DNA of 64,000 nucleotides from an uncultured Clostridia bacterium (GTDB lineage Bacteria; Bacillota; Clostridia; TANB77; CAG-508), in NCBI GenBank assembly GCA_934121905.1, contig CAKOVI010000002.1:62001-126000 (forward strand), given 5' to 3'. The notes beneath the pieces were generated by a model. It saw only the letters and a program-made list of their open reading frames with translations. It was not told where the DNA came from and did no database searches. Positions 28,801 through 36,456 of this stretch are shown here, piece by piece. Numbering within the stretch: the stretch's first letter is position 1; every line of letters starts with the position of its first letter. Position numbers and translations under genes: made by a program.

Positions 28801-30087
28801 ATATTTCATATCTTGACCACCGATGTCTACTATACTTGTAACATCTGGTTCAAATTGTTTAGCAGCTGTAAAATGTGCTATTGTTTCAATTTCGCCAATG
28901 TCAACATTTAAAGCTGTTTGAATTAGTTTTTCACCATATCCTGTAACACCACTAAATCTAAGTTTTGCTGTTTCAGGAAGAACCTCATATAAATTATTTA
29001 ACATCTTTATAACACTTTGCAACGGATTTCCTTCATTGTTTCCATATAATGAATAAAGTAATTTCCCCTCGTTATCTATTAAAACAATTTTGGTTGTTGT
29101 TGAACCAGCATCAATTCCTATAAAACAGTCTCCCTTGTAATCTTGAAGTTTTGCTTTTTGAACAGAAGCTTTAGAGTGTCTTTTTCTAAATTCCGTATAT
29201 TCATTATAATCTTTAAATAATGGCTCAATTGGGCTTGTTGTAGTATCTTTAGATACTTTTAAATTTTGAATTTTGGTTGCTAATTCCTCATTAGAAAAAG
29301 GTTCTTCATCTAGGGAATCAAGAGCTGCACCTGTAGCTACTAGAAGATGAGCTTCTTTGGGTATTATTATTTCATCATCCTTTAATTTTAGAGTTTCTAT
29401 AAATCTATTTCTTAATTCTGAAAGATATGTAAGAGGTCCACCTAAAAATGCAACTTTTCCTCTAATTGGTCTACCACAAGCGAGACCAGAAATTGTTTGA
29501 TTAACAACTGCTTGGAAAATTGATGCCGCAATATCTTCTTTTGCAGCTCCTTCATTTATTAAAGGTTGTACATCTGTTTTTGCAAAAACACCACATCTTG
29601 ATGCAATTGGATAAATTGTTTTATGATTTTTTGCAAGTTCATTTAATCCCGCAGTATCTGTATGAAGTAGAGATGCCATTTGGTCAATAAAAGCGCCAGT
29701 TCCACCAGCACATGTTCCATTCATTCTTTGTTCAATTGATTTATCAAAATAAATTATTTTTGCATCTTCTCCACCAAGTTCGATAACTACATCTGTTTCA
29801 GGAATATACTTTTCTACTGCTCTTTTACAAGACACAACTTCTTGTATAAAATTTACACCTAAAAACTTTGCTGCAGACATTGCACCTGAACCTGTTAAGG
29901 CAAGTGTAAATTTACTGTCTGGATATTTTTCATTTAACTCATTAAGTACATCACATACTGTATTTTTTGTATCTGAAAAATGTCTTCTATAATCTTTATA
30001 TATTGTTTCTTTATTTTCGTTCATTACTACGATTTTTACTGTTGTAGAGCCTACGTCTAGTCCTACGTGTAATATGTTTTGTGCCAT
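25836..30087 (-). CDS. Acyl-CoA dehydratase activase-type protein (fused activase and D-component-like), CGG +1 frameshift
   Basis: 1416 aa after the shift; ATG 30087 with SD AAAGGAG. Two ASKHA ATPase modules (GLDVGSTTVKIVVM about 9-22; GIDAGSTTTKIVLID about 322-336) carry their Fe-S cysteines (NGTCAGGTGAF; NEACSSGCGSF). Then a DUF2229-type region with CNGCENHCK, and a C-terminal 2-hydroxyglutaryl-CoA-dehydratase-like part (GCRATNYIGF, CVQPFACLPNHV). The zero frame ends soon after TTT-GGA-TGC-CGG-AGT; skipping the C at 27264 gives TTT-GGA-TGC-GGA-GTC, i.e. the family-typical FGCGVDAVTTDQ. This is its only in-frame CGG (codon 942). The substrate of this widespread anaerobe protein is uncertain. 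Confidence 0.85.
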
Positions 30088-30113
30088 ATTTATCACTCCT
30101 TTAAATCCTTTTA

Positions 30114-30142
30114 ATTCTATACAATTTTCGACATTTTGTCAA
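30114..30142 (-). promoter_or_regulatory. Promoter of the CoA-activase gene
   Basis: On the minus strand: TTGACA (30142-30137), 17-bp spacer, TAGAAT (30119-30114). It is divergent from the promoter at 30163. Confidence 0.65.
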
Positions 30143-30162
30143 TTGGAATTAATGGAAAATCA

Positions 30163-30191
30163 TTGACAAAATCATATAAATATTTTATAGT
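30163..30191 (+). promoter_or_regulatory. Promoter of small-peptide module, copy 1
   Basis: TTGACA (30163-30168), 17-bp spacer, TATAGT (30186-30191). The copy at 49740-49768 has the same elements and spacing. Confidence 0.75.
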
Positions 30192-30233
30192 AGTTGGTGC
30201 CGACTTGCTAAGAGGCAGGAAGGAGGTTTTGTT

Positions 30234-30305
30234 TTGAAAGATTTCCTAAGGCTATTTAAACTTGTAATACTTTACTTAATTGTAAAAATATTATTTGAAG
30301 AATAG
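30234..30305 (+). CDS. 23-aa hydrophobic peptide, type I toxin-like, copy 1
   Basis: TTG start at 30234 behind SD GGAAGGAGG with 7-nt spacing. The peptide has a short charged head (MKDFLRLFK), a hydrophobic core (LVILYLIVKILF) and ends in EE. A second copy at 49811 differs only near the N-terminus. The 5' UTR contains a small hairpin just before the SD (CTTGCT...GGCAGG) whose pairing is kept in copy 2 (CTTGCC...GGCAGG). With an antisense promoter downstream, the layout matches clostridial/bacillar type I toxin-antitoxin loci. Toxicity is inferred. Confidence 0.6.
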   Translation: MKDFLRLFKLVILYLIVKILFEE

Positions 30306-30310
30306 CACAC

Positions 30311-30348
30311 AAAAAAGACTAGGTTATGCTCGTTACCTAGTCTTTTTT
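30311..30348. terminator. Bidirectional terminator of small-peptide module 1
   Basis: Arms AAAAAAGACTAGGT / ACCTAGTCTTTTTT with loop TATGCTCGTT, identical in copy 2. It serves the peptide mRNA on plus and the predicted antisense RNA on minus. Confidence 0.85.
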
Positions 30349-30384
30349 ATTTTGTCTTGATTGATTTCCTTTTTCAACGTTGTT
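30311..30384 (-). ncRNA. Predicted antisense RNA of small-peptide module 1
   Basis: The minus-strand promoter at 30419-30391 would start a transcript near 30384 that ends at the shared terminator, so it overlaps the 3' end of the peptide mRNA. No reading frame of note. The existence of the RNA is inferred from promoter and terminator only. Confidence 0.45.
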
Positions 30385-30390
30385 GTAATT

Positions 30391-30419
30391 ATAATAGCAC
30401 ATATTTTATTATATGTCAA
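30391..30419 (-). promoter_or_regulatory. Antisense promoter of small-peptide module 1
   Basis: Minus strand TTGACA (30419-30414), 17-bp spacer, TATTAT (30396-30391). The same elements and spacing occur in copy 2. Confidence 0.7.
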
Positions 30420-30437
30420 ATTTTTTAAAATATGCTT

Positions 30438-31979
30438 TTAATGAACTTTATAAGTATAATTTGAAATTTTTTCAGTTTTAACAACTTCTCCATTAAGTTT
30501 CAAAGTCCTATATGTAGCAGACTTAATATAAGAAGAAGTACGACTTGTTACATTTGCAGAAACACTGACTTCATATTCAGGTTCTTGTTTAAATCCCCAA
30601 ATTTGGAATGAGGCCACACCATTTGCAACAGAGCAATTAATTTTTATAGCATAATTTCTAGAGTTTTTAAATTTAAAATCTTTAACTCCATAAACAACAG
30701 TAGCATCACGACCAGCGGTTGCATAAGATGGAATAAATTGGTGATTATATAATTCTACAATTTCTAAGTTAGAAAATAGTACAGCATTAAATAATGTTGT
30801 AGATATTTGGCAAATTCCACCACCTAAACCATCTACTACTTGACCGTTTTGGTATATAGCAGCATCTTTATAACCTGCTGAAATGGTTCTTTCACCAACT
30901 ACATTGTTATAAGAAAAAACTTCGCCTGGTAATAAAACTGTTCCATCTATTTTTCCAGCTGCAAGTCTAAGATTTGTTGTTCTATTTTTGTTTGATGCAA
31001 CATATTTGGTTGAATAAGATGCAAGTAAATCTGGAAATGCTTCTGATCCAATCATATTATTTGTAACATTTGGTTTTAATACTGTTAAAGGAATTGTACA
31101 TTCATTATCTGATGTTTCAAGTATTTTCTTGGCATTATCAACATTAAAATCTATTCCATTTTCAGCTGATGTTATTGTATGTGTTTCAGGTTCAAATGAA
31201 GCATCTTTTGCGTCTTTATGAACTTCACTATATATTTTATCTATATTAATTTCATCAGGACTTTTTTGATTGGTAACAATTTCTATGACTTCGTTAATAT
31301 AACGTAAGTTTGACAGTTTTTCTTCAATTTTTTTTGCTGTTGCATCTACATTTACCACGTATCCATCAGAGCCTTTTGTTATTATTAAATTTTTTCCTTC
31401 TATGTAATATCCACTTTCAACAACTGCATCAGGTAATTCAGCAGATAAATTATTTAATAATGTTTTTAATGCTTCTTCATCAAAGTTTACAGTTGGCATT
31501 ATATTAATACCATTTATCATTGCATTAAATATATTGTAATTGTCAGAAAATATGTTGTTTGTTTTTCCGCATTGATATGCATAATTAACAGCTGAATTTA
31601 TATCAAATGTTAGGTTTATTTCAGATGTTTTTATATATGATGTATAATCATTATGTACAACTGTTATATCATTAGAAAGCTTATCTGAATAATAATTTTC
31701 TAATTTTTCTTTTGCTTCTTCTTTGGTTAAATTTGAAACGTCTATACCGTTTATGTGTATACCTTGTGAGATTGTGGTATTTTGACTATAATTATAAAAT
31801 GTAAATACACCAAATATAATTATGATAAATACTAAAAAACTTATTAAAAAAATACAAATAGCTATAATCCAGTGGTTAGAAGTTTTTTCCGAATTATTAG
31901 GTATTTGCTTAAATTCTTGTTGTTCTGTTTTTGTAGAATCTTCTACGATTTCTACTTTTTGTTCTTCTTCTATAATCAT
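30438..31979 (-). CDS. VanW-family cell-envelope protein
   Basis: 513 aa, ATG 31979, SD AGAGGT. N-terminal cytoplasmic stretch, one membrane helix (about 32-60), a repeated extracellular region of the PG_binding_4 type (about 75-330), then the VanW domain (about 330-450) with LPGEVFSYNNVVGERT and DGLGGGICQISTTLFNA. The C-terminal beta-rich tail resembles a G5-like segment. It is an exported, membrane-anchored, peptidoglycan-associated protein; its biochemical role is unknown in the family. A TTGACA-N17-TACGAT promoter lies about 65 nt upstream. Confidence 0.85.
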   Translation of the reverse strand: MIIEEEQKVEIVEDSTKTEQQEFKQIPNNSEKTSNHWIIAICIFLISFLVFIIIIFGVFTFYNYSQNTTISQGIHINGIDVSNLTKEEAKEKLENYYSDKLSNDITVVHNDYTSYIKTSEINLTFDINSAVNYAYQCGKTNNIFSDNYNIFNAMINGINIMPTVNFDEEALKTLLNNLSAELPDAVVESGYYIEGKNLIITKGSDGYVVNVDATAKKIEEKLSNLRYINEVIEIVTNQKSPDEINIDKIYSEVHKDAKDASFEPETHTITSAENGIDFNVDNAKKILETSDNECTIPLTVLKPNVTNNMIGSEAFPDLLASYSTKYVASNKNRTTNLRLAAGKIDGTVLLPGEVFSYNNVVGERTISAGYKDAAIYQNGQVVDGLGGGICQISTTLFNAVLFSNLEIVELYNHQFIPSYATAGRDATVVYGVKDFKFKNSRNYAIKINCSVANGVASFQIWGFKQEPEYEVSVSANVTSRTSSYIKSATYRTLKLNGEVVKTEKISNYTYKVH

Positions 31980-32041
31980 TTTTGTACCTCTATTTTTATT
32001 ATATGCTTTATTATTAGTTTTGTTACTTTTTTACACATTTT

Positions 32042-32070
32042 ATCGTACAATATTATTGGTTCTTTGTCAA
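32042..32070 (-). promoter_or_regulatory. Promoter of the VanW gene
   Basis: Minus strand TTGACA (32070-32065), 17-bp spacer, TACGAT (32047-32042). Confidence 0.55.
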
Positions 32071-32194
32071 TGGATTTTTCTAGAAAACGTTAATAAGTTA
32101 AAAATTATTCGAAGTGAAAAGATGCAGAAATATTTTTAAAAAATATATTTTGATAATTTATCCACTTTATATAGCAATATTTTTATAGTAAAAC

Positions 32195-32226
32195 AAAATC
32201 CGGTACATTTTTTTGTACCGGATTTT
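32195..32226. terminator. Terminator after the GerM-domain gene
   Basis: Perfect 12-bp arms AAAATCCGGTAC / GTACCGGATTTT, loop of T residues. Confidence 0.8.
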
Positions 32227-32231
32227 ACCAA

Positions 32232-32789
32232 TTATTCTGATTGCAACTGACTTGCCACATCATAAAATTCATCAAATCCATCACACAAATTACCCTCAAT
32301 CACAATCTTAATAGAATTAACTTCATTTAACTGTTTCAAAGTATTCAAAGCACAATTAATCATATTAAATTTTTGATTATCATCTTTAAAATTCAAAAAC
32401 TCATTAGAAAAATTCAAAATAACACAATTATTTTCAAACTTAGCATCCAATAATTTAGTATTTTCTGGAAAAGCACTAGTCAAATTTTCATTTTGAGGTC
32501 CAGAAAGTAAAAGTTCAATTAATTGTTTATATGGATTTTGTAATAAATTTGCAGAATCTATAAGTCTACCTTCACTTTTTATATTATTATCAGAATCTAC
32601 AAAATATAAAGAAACAGTAGTTTCTCGCATTTGTTTAGAACTTATCTCCTCTTGGGGAGTATATTCAGAATATGCGTTATTTTCATCTGTGGAATTTTTT
32701 GCTTTAAAATTTTTAATTACAAAATAAAGTGAAATTAAAATAATTATTAAAACCAAAATAAGTAAAAAGAATAATCTTTTATTTTTCAT
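32232..32789 (-). CDS. GerM-domain lipoprotein/membrane protein (sporulation/germination)
   Basis: 185 aa from the ATG at 32789 (SD AAGGAGG at 12-nt spacing; the frame is open to 32846 but without a better start). Membrane helix at about 4-24, linker, then a GerMN-type domain (about 58-180): TVSLYFVDSDNN, a LIELLLSGPQ helix and VILNFSNEF. GerM-domain proteins act in spore cortex formation and germination in Bacillus. It lies near spoIIR, abrB and murA, in keeping with that role. Confidence 0.75.
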   Translation of the reverse strand: MKNKRLFFLLILVLIIILISLYFVIKNFKAKNSTDENNAYSEYTPQEEISSKQMRETTVSLYFVDSDNNIKSEGRLIDSANLLQNPYKQLIELLLSGPQNENLTSAFPENTKLLDAKFENNCVILNFSNEFLNFKDDNQKFNMINCALNTLKQLNEVNSIKIVIEGNLCDGFDEFYDVASQLQSE

Positions 32790-32855
32790 AGTACAAAAAA
32801 GCCTCCTTAATTTTTCTTTGGTAAATAATATTTTTATGTTGTCCATTTTAGAACT

Positions 32856-33134
32856 TTATTTCAATATTTTATAAAGCTTTATATAATTTGTAAATCTTTT
32901 AAAATCATTTAAAAAACATTCAACTTCATTTAGGGATTTACATGTGTTTTTTTTCAATTTTTTAAAATCAACCATTTTATTTTTAGGCTTTTTTGAACCT
33001 GGTTTAGGTGGCGGCGGTTTTGGAGGAGGGCAAGGAGGCTTAGGAGGAGGCGGTGGCGGAGGACAAGGACCTTTTGAAGTTGGCTTAGGAGGTGGAGGAC
33101 AATTTTGACCATTTGCAAAAAATAAATTATTCAT
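32856..33134 (-). CDS. Small proline-rich protein
   Basis: 92 aa, ATG 33134, SD AAAAGGAG. Residues about 12-45 are dominated by Pro with Lys/Gly spacers (runs of four to seven prolines), followed by a basic Lys-rich stretch and a short amphipathic C-terminus. No signal peptide. The ORF is supported by its SD and by GC enrichment confined to the proline block. Translation of such polyproline runs would need EF-P. I recognise no family; function unknown. Confidence 0.5.
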   Translation of the reverse strand: MNNLFFANGQNCPPPPKPTSKGPCPPPPPPPKPPCPPPKPPPPKPGSKKPKNKMVDFKKLKKNTCKSLNEVECFLNDFKRFTNYIKLYKILK

Positions 33135-33162
33135 TGAAAAAACTCCTTTTTTAGTGTATAAT
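33134..33162 (+). promoter_or_regulatory. Promoter of the trmN6-rsmI operon
   Basis: TTGAAA (33134-33139), 17-bp spacer, TATAAT (33157-33162). It predicts a transcript start near 33169 and so favours the ATG at 33203 over the one at 33176. Confidence 0.6.
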
Positions 33163-33202
33163 TTTTATATATAATATGAAAGAGTTAATTTATGGTGAGA
33201 TA

Positions 33203-33946
33203 ATGGAAATAGAGTTAAAAGAAAATGAAAGAATAGATGATTTAGAATTTAAAAACTTAAAAATAATACAAAATAAAGATGGTTTTTGTTTTGGTATAGA
33301 TAGTGTATTATTAACTGATTTTGCAAAAAATTTAAAGAAAAATTCAAAAGTTATAGACTTAGGAACAGGTACAGGAATTATTCCAATTCTTTTATCTGGA
33401 AAAACTGTCAATTCCAATTTTGTAGGAATTGAAATACAAAAAGAGGTAGCCGAAATGGCTAAAAGAAGTGTTAAACTAAACTCTCTAGAAGATAAAATAG
33501 AAATATTAAACATGAGCATATTAGACCTAAGTAAAAAATTTGAGAGAGGAAGTTTTGACGTTGTAACAACAAACCCTCCTTATAAAAAATTAAATACAGG
33601 GGTAATAAATGAAAACAATAAAAAACTAATTTCAAGACATGAAATAACTGCGTCACTAGATGATTTTGTAAAAACAGCAGCATATCTATTAAAAGATTTT
33701 GGCGAATTTTATATGGTACACAGACCTGATAGGTTAGTTGATATTTTTAATGTAATGAGAAAAAACAAAATAGAACCTAAAAAAATAAAATTTGTTTATC
33801 CAAATAGAAATAAAAAAACAAATCTAGTTTTAATCAAAGGTGTAAAAAATGGAAATCAATTTTTAGAATTTGAGGATAATTTGTATGTTTACGAAGAAGA
33901 TGGAAATTACACAGAGGAAATTTTAAAAATATATAACAAAATTTAG
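33203..33946 (+). CDS. trmN6: tRNA1(Val) A37 N6-methyltransferase-like protein
   Basis: 247 aa from the ATG at 33203 (SD GGTGAG); ATG 33176 is in frame but lacks an SD. A Rossmann methyltransferase core with VIDLGTGTGIIPILL (SAM site, about 47-61) and the N6-adenine motif TTNPPY (about 124-129). It is followed by rsmI and a convergent abrB, the same neighbourhood as yabB-yazA-yabC-abrB in Bacillus. It should methylate A37 of a tRNA. Confidence 0.85.
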   Translation: MEIELKENERIDDLEFKNLKIIQNKDGFCFGIDSVLLTDFAKNLKKNSKVIDLGTGTGIIPILLSGKTVNSNFVGIEIQKEVAEMAKRSVKLNSLEDKIEILNMSILDLSKKFERGSFDVVTTNPPYKKLNTGVINENNKKLISRHEITASLDDFVKTAAYLLKDFGEFYMVHRPDRLVDIFNVMRKNKIEPKKIKFVYPNRNKKTNLVLIKGVKNGNQFLEFEDNLYVYEEDGNYTEEILKIYNKI

Positions 33947-33964
33947 AAAAGAGAGGAATAGGAA

Positions 33965-34786
33965 ATGAGCGGAAAATTATATTTAGTTGCAACACCAATT
34001 GGAAATTTAGAGGATATAACTCTAAGAGCATTAAGAATTTTAAAGGAAGTTGACATTATTGCTGCAGAGGATACAAGAAACACATTAAAATTGTTAAATC
34101 ATTTTGAAATAAAAAAGCCACTAATTAGTAATCATAGACATAATGAAGATGACAGAGAAGATGTTTTAATTAATAAATTAAAAGAAGGAAAAAATATTGC
34201 AGTTGTGTCAGATGCAGGGACACCTGGAATTTCTGACCCAGGAGAAGTAATTGTAAAAAAAACAATAGAGGAAAATATCCAAGTGATTCCTATACCAGGA
34301 GCGTGTGCTGCAATAAATGCGTTAATAGCTTCAGGTTTAGATACTAAAGAATTTACATTTTTTGGATTTTTACCATTAAATAAAAAATTAAGAAAAGAAA
34401 AATTAGAAGAAATAAAAAATGAAAGTAAAACAAGTATTATTTATGAAGCTCCACATAAGATTAAGGATTCTTTAAAAGATTTAAAAACAGTAATTGGAAA
34501 TAGAAAAGTAGTTTTAGCAAGAGAAATAACAAAAATCCATGAGGAATTTATAAGAGGAAATATTGATGATATTATTGATAAATGTGATGACTTAAAAGGT
34601 GAAATGATTTTATTAATAGAAGCTGGAGAAAAAGAAATTTTAGAGAATGTTTTAAATAATTTAAGCTTGGAAGAACATTATAATGTATATGAAAAACAAG
34701 GGTTAGATAAAAAAGAAATAATCAAAAAAATTGCAAAAGATAGGGGAGTAAATAAAAACGAGATTTATAAATATTTTATAAAATAA
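33965..34786 (+). CDS. rsmI: 16S rRNA C1402 ribose 2'-O-methyltransferase
   Basis: 273 aa, ATG 33965, SD AGAGAGG. Starts with the family signature LYLVATPIGNLEDITLRAL, then AAEDTRNT and VSDAGTPGISDPG (tetrapyrrole-methylase fold). Length and order are normal for RsmI. It methylates C1402 of 16S rRNA, important in the decoding centre. It lies 18 nt after trmN6. Confidence 0.95.
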   Translation: MSGKLYLVATPIGNLEDITLRALRILKEVDIIAAEDTRNTLKLLNHFEIKKPLISNHRHNEDDREDVLINKLKEGKNIAVVSDAGTPGISDPGEVIVKKTIEENIQVIPIPGACAAINALIASGLDTKEFTFFGFLPLNKKLRKEKLEEIKNESKTSIIYEAPHKIKDSLKDLKTVIGNRKVVLAREITKIHEEFIRGNIDDIIDKCDDLKGEMILLIEAGEKEILENVLNNLSLEEHYNVYEKQGLDKKEIIKKIAKDRGVNKNEIYKYFIK

Positions 34787-34831
34787 AAAATAAATACATA
34801 AAATTTTAGGATTTTATGTATTTATTTTTTT
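34785..34831. terminator. Bidirectional terminator between rsmI and abrB
   Basis: Arms AAAAAATAAATACATAAAAT / ATTTTATGTATTTATTTTTT are perfectly complementary. Confidence 0.85.
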
Positions 34832-34833
34832 AT

Positions 34834-35094
34834 TTAATCATTGTCTTCCATAGTTAAATTAGTTATTTTTTCAAGACATTTTTTACAAATTAATTTATCT
34901 TTATAAGATACTAAATCCTTTGAATTGTTACAAAAGATACATCCTGTTTCAAATTTTCTTAAGACAATAGATGTACCATCTAAATAAATTTCTATTGGAT
35001 CCTTTTCTTCTATATCTAGTTTATTTCTTATTTCTTTTGGTATTACAACTCGTCCTAGTTCGTCTAGTTTTCTAACTATTCCTGTTGATTTCAT
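34834..35094 (-). CDS. abrB: AbrB/SpoVT-family transition-state regulator with zinc-ribbon-like tail
   Basis: 86 aa from the ATG at 35094 (SD AAGGGAGG). The upstream extension is rejected. The N-terminal swapped-hairpin DNA-binding domain GIVRKLDELGRVVIPKEI (about 4-21) is followed by a short tail with two CxxC pairs (CIFC about 52-55, CKKC about 70-73) that looks like a zinc ribbon, common in clostridial AbrB-type proteins. Expected to be a homomeric DNA-binding regulator of stationary-phase and sporulation genes. The neighbourhood with rsmI is conserved in Firmicutes. Confidence 0.85.
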   Translation of the reverse strand: MKSTGIVRKLDELGRVVIPKEIRNKLDIEEKDPIEIYLDGTSIVLRKFETGCIFCNNSKDLVSYKDKLICKKCLEKITNLTMEDND

Positions 35095-35258
35095 TAATGC
35101 GCCTCCCTTTACTATATTTATTTGTACCACTTACATATATTACCATATTTTTGGTATTTGGTCAATATAAATAACCATTTTTTTCCAAAAAATATCAATA
35201 AATCGACAAAAAGATGTGTTTCTATTATGCTTTGTCGTATTTTGTCGAAAAGTTTTTC

Positions 35259-35287
35259 TTGACAATTTTTGTAAAAAGATGTATTAT
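35259..35287 (+). promoter_or_regulatory. Promoter of a small membrane-protein gene
   Basis: TTGACA (35259-35264), 17-bp spacer, TATTAT (35282-35287), upstream of a 38-codon ORF. Confidence 0.6.
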
Positions 35288-35323
35288 GTGAGGGAAGTAA
35301 AAATTAAATCAAAGGAAAATGTT

Positions 35324-35440
35324 ATGATTCTTAAAATTTTATTATTTATATCAATATTTGTTTTAATAAAAAATTTAGTTATTAAAATTTTATCATTAAA
35401 ATTAATAAAAGAACTTAATAAAACAAATAAAAATCAATAA
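35324..35440 (+). CDS. 38-aa small membrane protein
   Basis: ATG 35324 with SD AAAGGAAAA and a consensus promoter 37 nt upstream. Predominantly hydrophobic (MILKILLFISIFVLIKNLV start) with a basic, polar tail (KELNKTNKNQ). One membrane helix. No family recognised. The rest of the 35.1-35.65 kb gap holds only an inverted-repeat element (35478-35642). Confidence 0.5.
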   Translation: MILKILLFISIFVLIKNLVIKILSLKLIKELNKTNKNQ

Positions 35441-35477
35441 AATTAAATTTAATTTTAAACAAAATAAGTTATTAATC

Positions 35478-35642
35478 TTGTAGAGAAAATAAAGTCAATG
35501 TAATCTATAAAAGCCCCTTAAAATTTAAAATAATTAATTAAAGAAAATATTTTTATATTTGCCACCAATAAATATAAAAAAATGTAATTGTAAAAACAAT
35601 TACATAGATAAAACCTCATTAAATTATTTATTTTCTCTACAA
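35478..35642. repeat. 165-bp element bounded by 15-bp inverted repeats
   Basis: TTGTAGAGAAAATAA (35478-35492) and its exact complement TTATTTTCTCTACAA (35628-35642) flank AT-rich DNA with an inner hairpin (ATGTAATTG / CAATTACAT, about 35582-35606). No ORF inside. It could be a MITE-like remnant or a structured UTR; no clear target duplication is seen. Confidence 0.45.
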
Positions 35643-35652
35643 TAAATATAAA

Positions 35653-36442
35653 TTAAATATGTATTAAATTACCAGGTAAATCCCTACTTGCAATAGAAAG
35701 AGTAAAATTATCTAAATTAGTTCCATTAGAAATTAACTCATCTACTACTGTTTGATAGGCAAGTTCTGGAAAATTACTTTCTTTACTTAAATGCCCTAAA
35801 ATAGCATTTTTTAACCCAGATTTTATTAAGTAATTTATAGTTTGTCCGGCAACTTTGTTAGAAAGATGTCCAGTAGGGCCAGCAATACGACTTTTTAATT
35901 TAAAAGGATATTTCGTATATTTTAATACCTCAGGGTCGTAATTTGCTTCTAATAAAATAAATTCACTGCCATCAATGTGTTTTAGAATATCATTATTCAT
36001 ATGTCCAATATCAGTTGCTATACTTATCTTTTTATTATCAGAAAATAAAGTATAACCACATGGATTGGCAGCATCGTGTGGGATTGAAAATGGTAATATA
36101 TCGATATCTCCCACAGAAAATTTTTCATCAATATTTATATTTTTTTTGTTAGAGTCTGCTATTTTTTCACTTTGTTTTGACATTGCATCAAAAGTTTGTG
36201 AAGTAGCAAAAACAGGAATATTGAATTTTTTTGATAAATTTCCAACACTTTGAATATGGTCAACATGTTCATGTGTTACAATAATTCCATCTAAATTAGA
36301 AGCTGAAACTTCTAAACCTCCGAAGTGCTTGTTCAATTTTTTTTAGACTTACACCAGCATCAACTAAAAGCTTGGTATTTTCTGTTTCAACAAATAAGCA
36401 GTTTCCACTACTACCACTATATAAACTACAAAAATTTAACAT
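35653..36442 (-). CDS. walJ: MBL-fold hydrolase (WalJ/YycJ-like), interrupted by a CGG +1 frameshift
   Basis: 262 aa after the shift; ATG 36442 with a modest upstream SD. The N-terminus LNFCSLYSGSSGNC is the family start. The metal motif THEHVDHI and later LLEANYDPEVL and LGHLSKESN complete the metallo-beta-lactamase fold. The zero frame reads GCA CTT CGG AGG TTT and stops 8 codons later. Skipping the C at 36322 gives GCA-CTT-GGA-GGT-TTA (ALGGLEVSAS) and leads straight into the HxHxDH motif. It is the only in-frame CGG (codon 41). The conserved N-terminus lies before the shift and the active site after it. Confidence 0.85.
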
Positions 36443-36456
36443 ATGTATTTTTCCCT

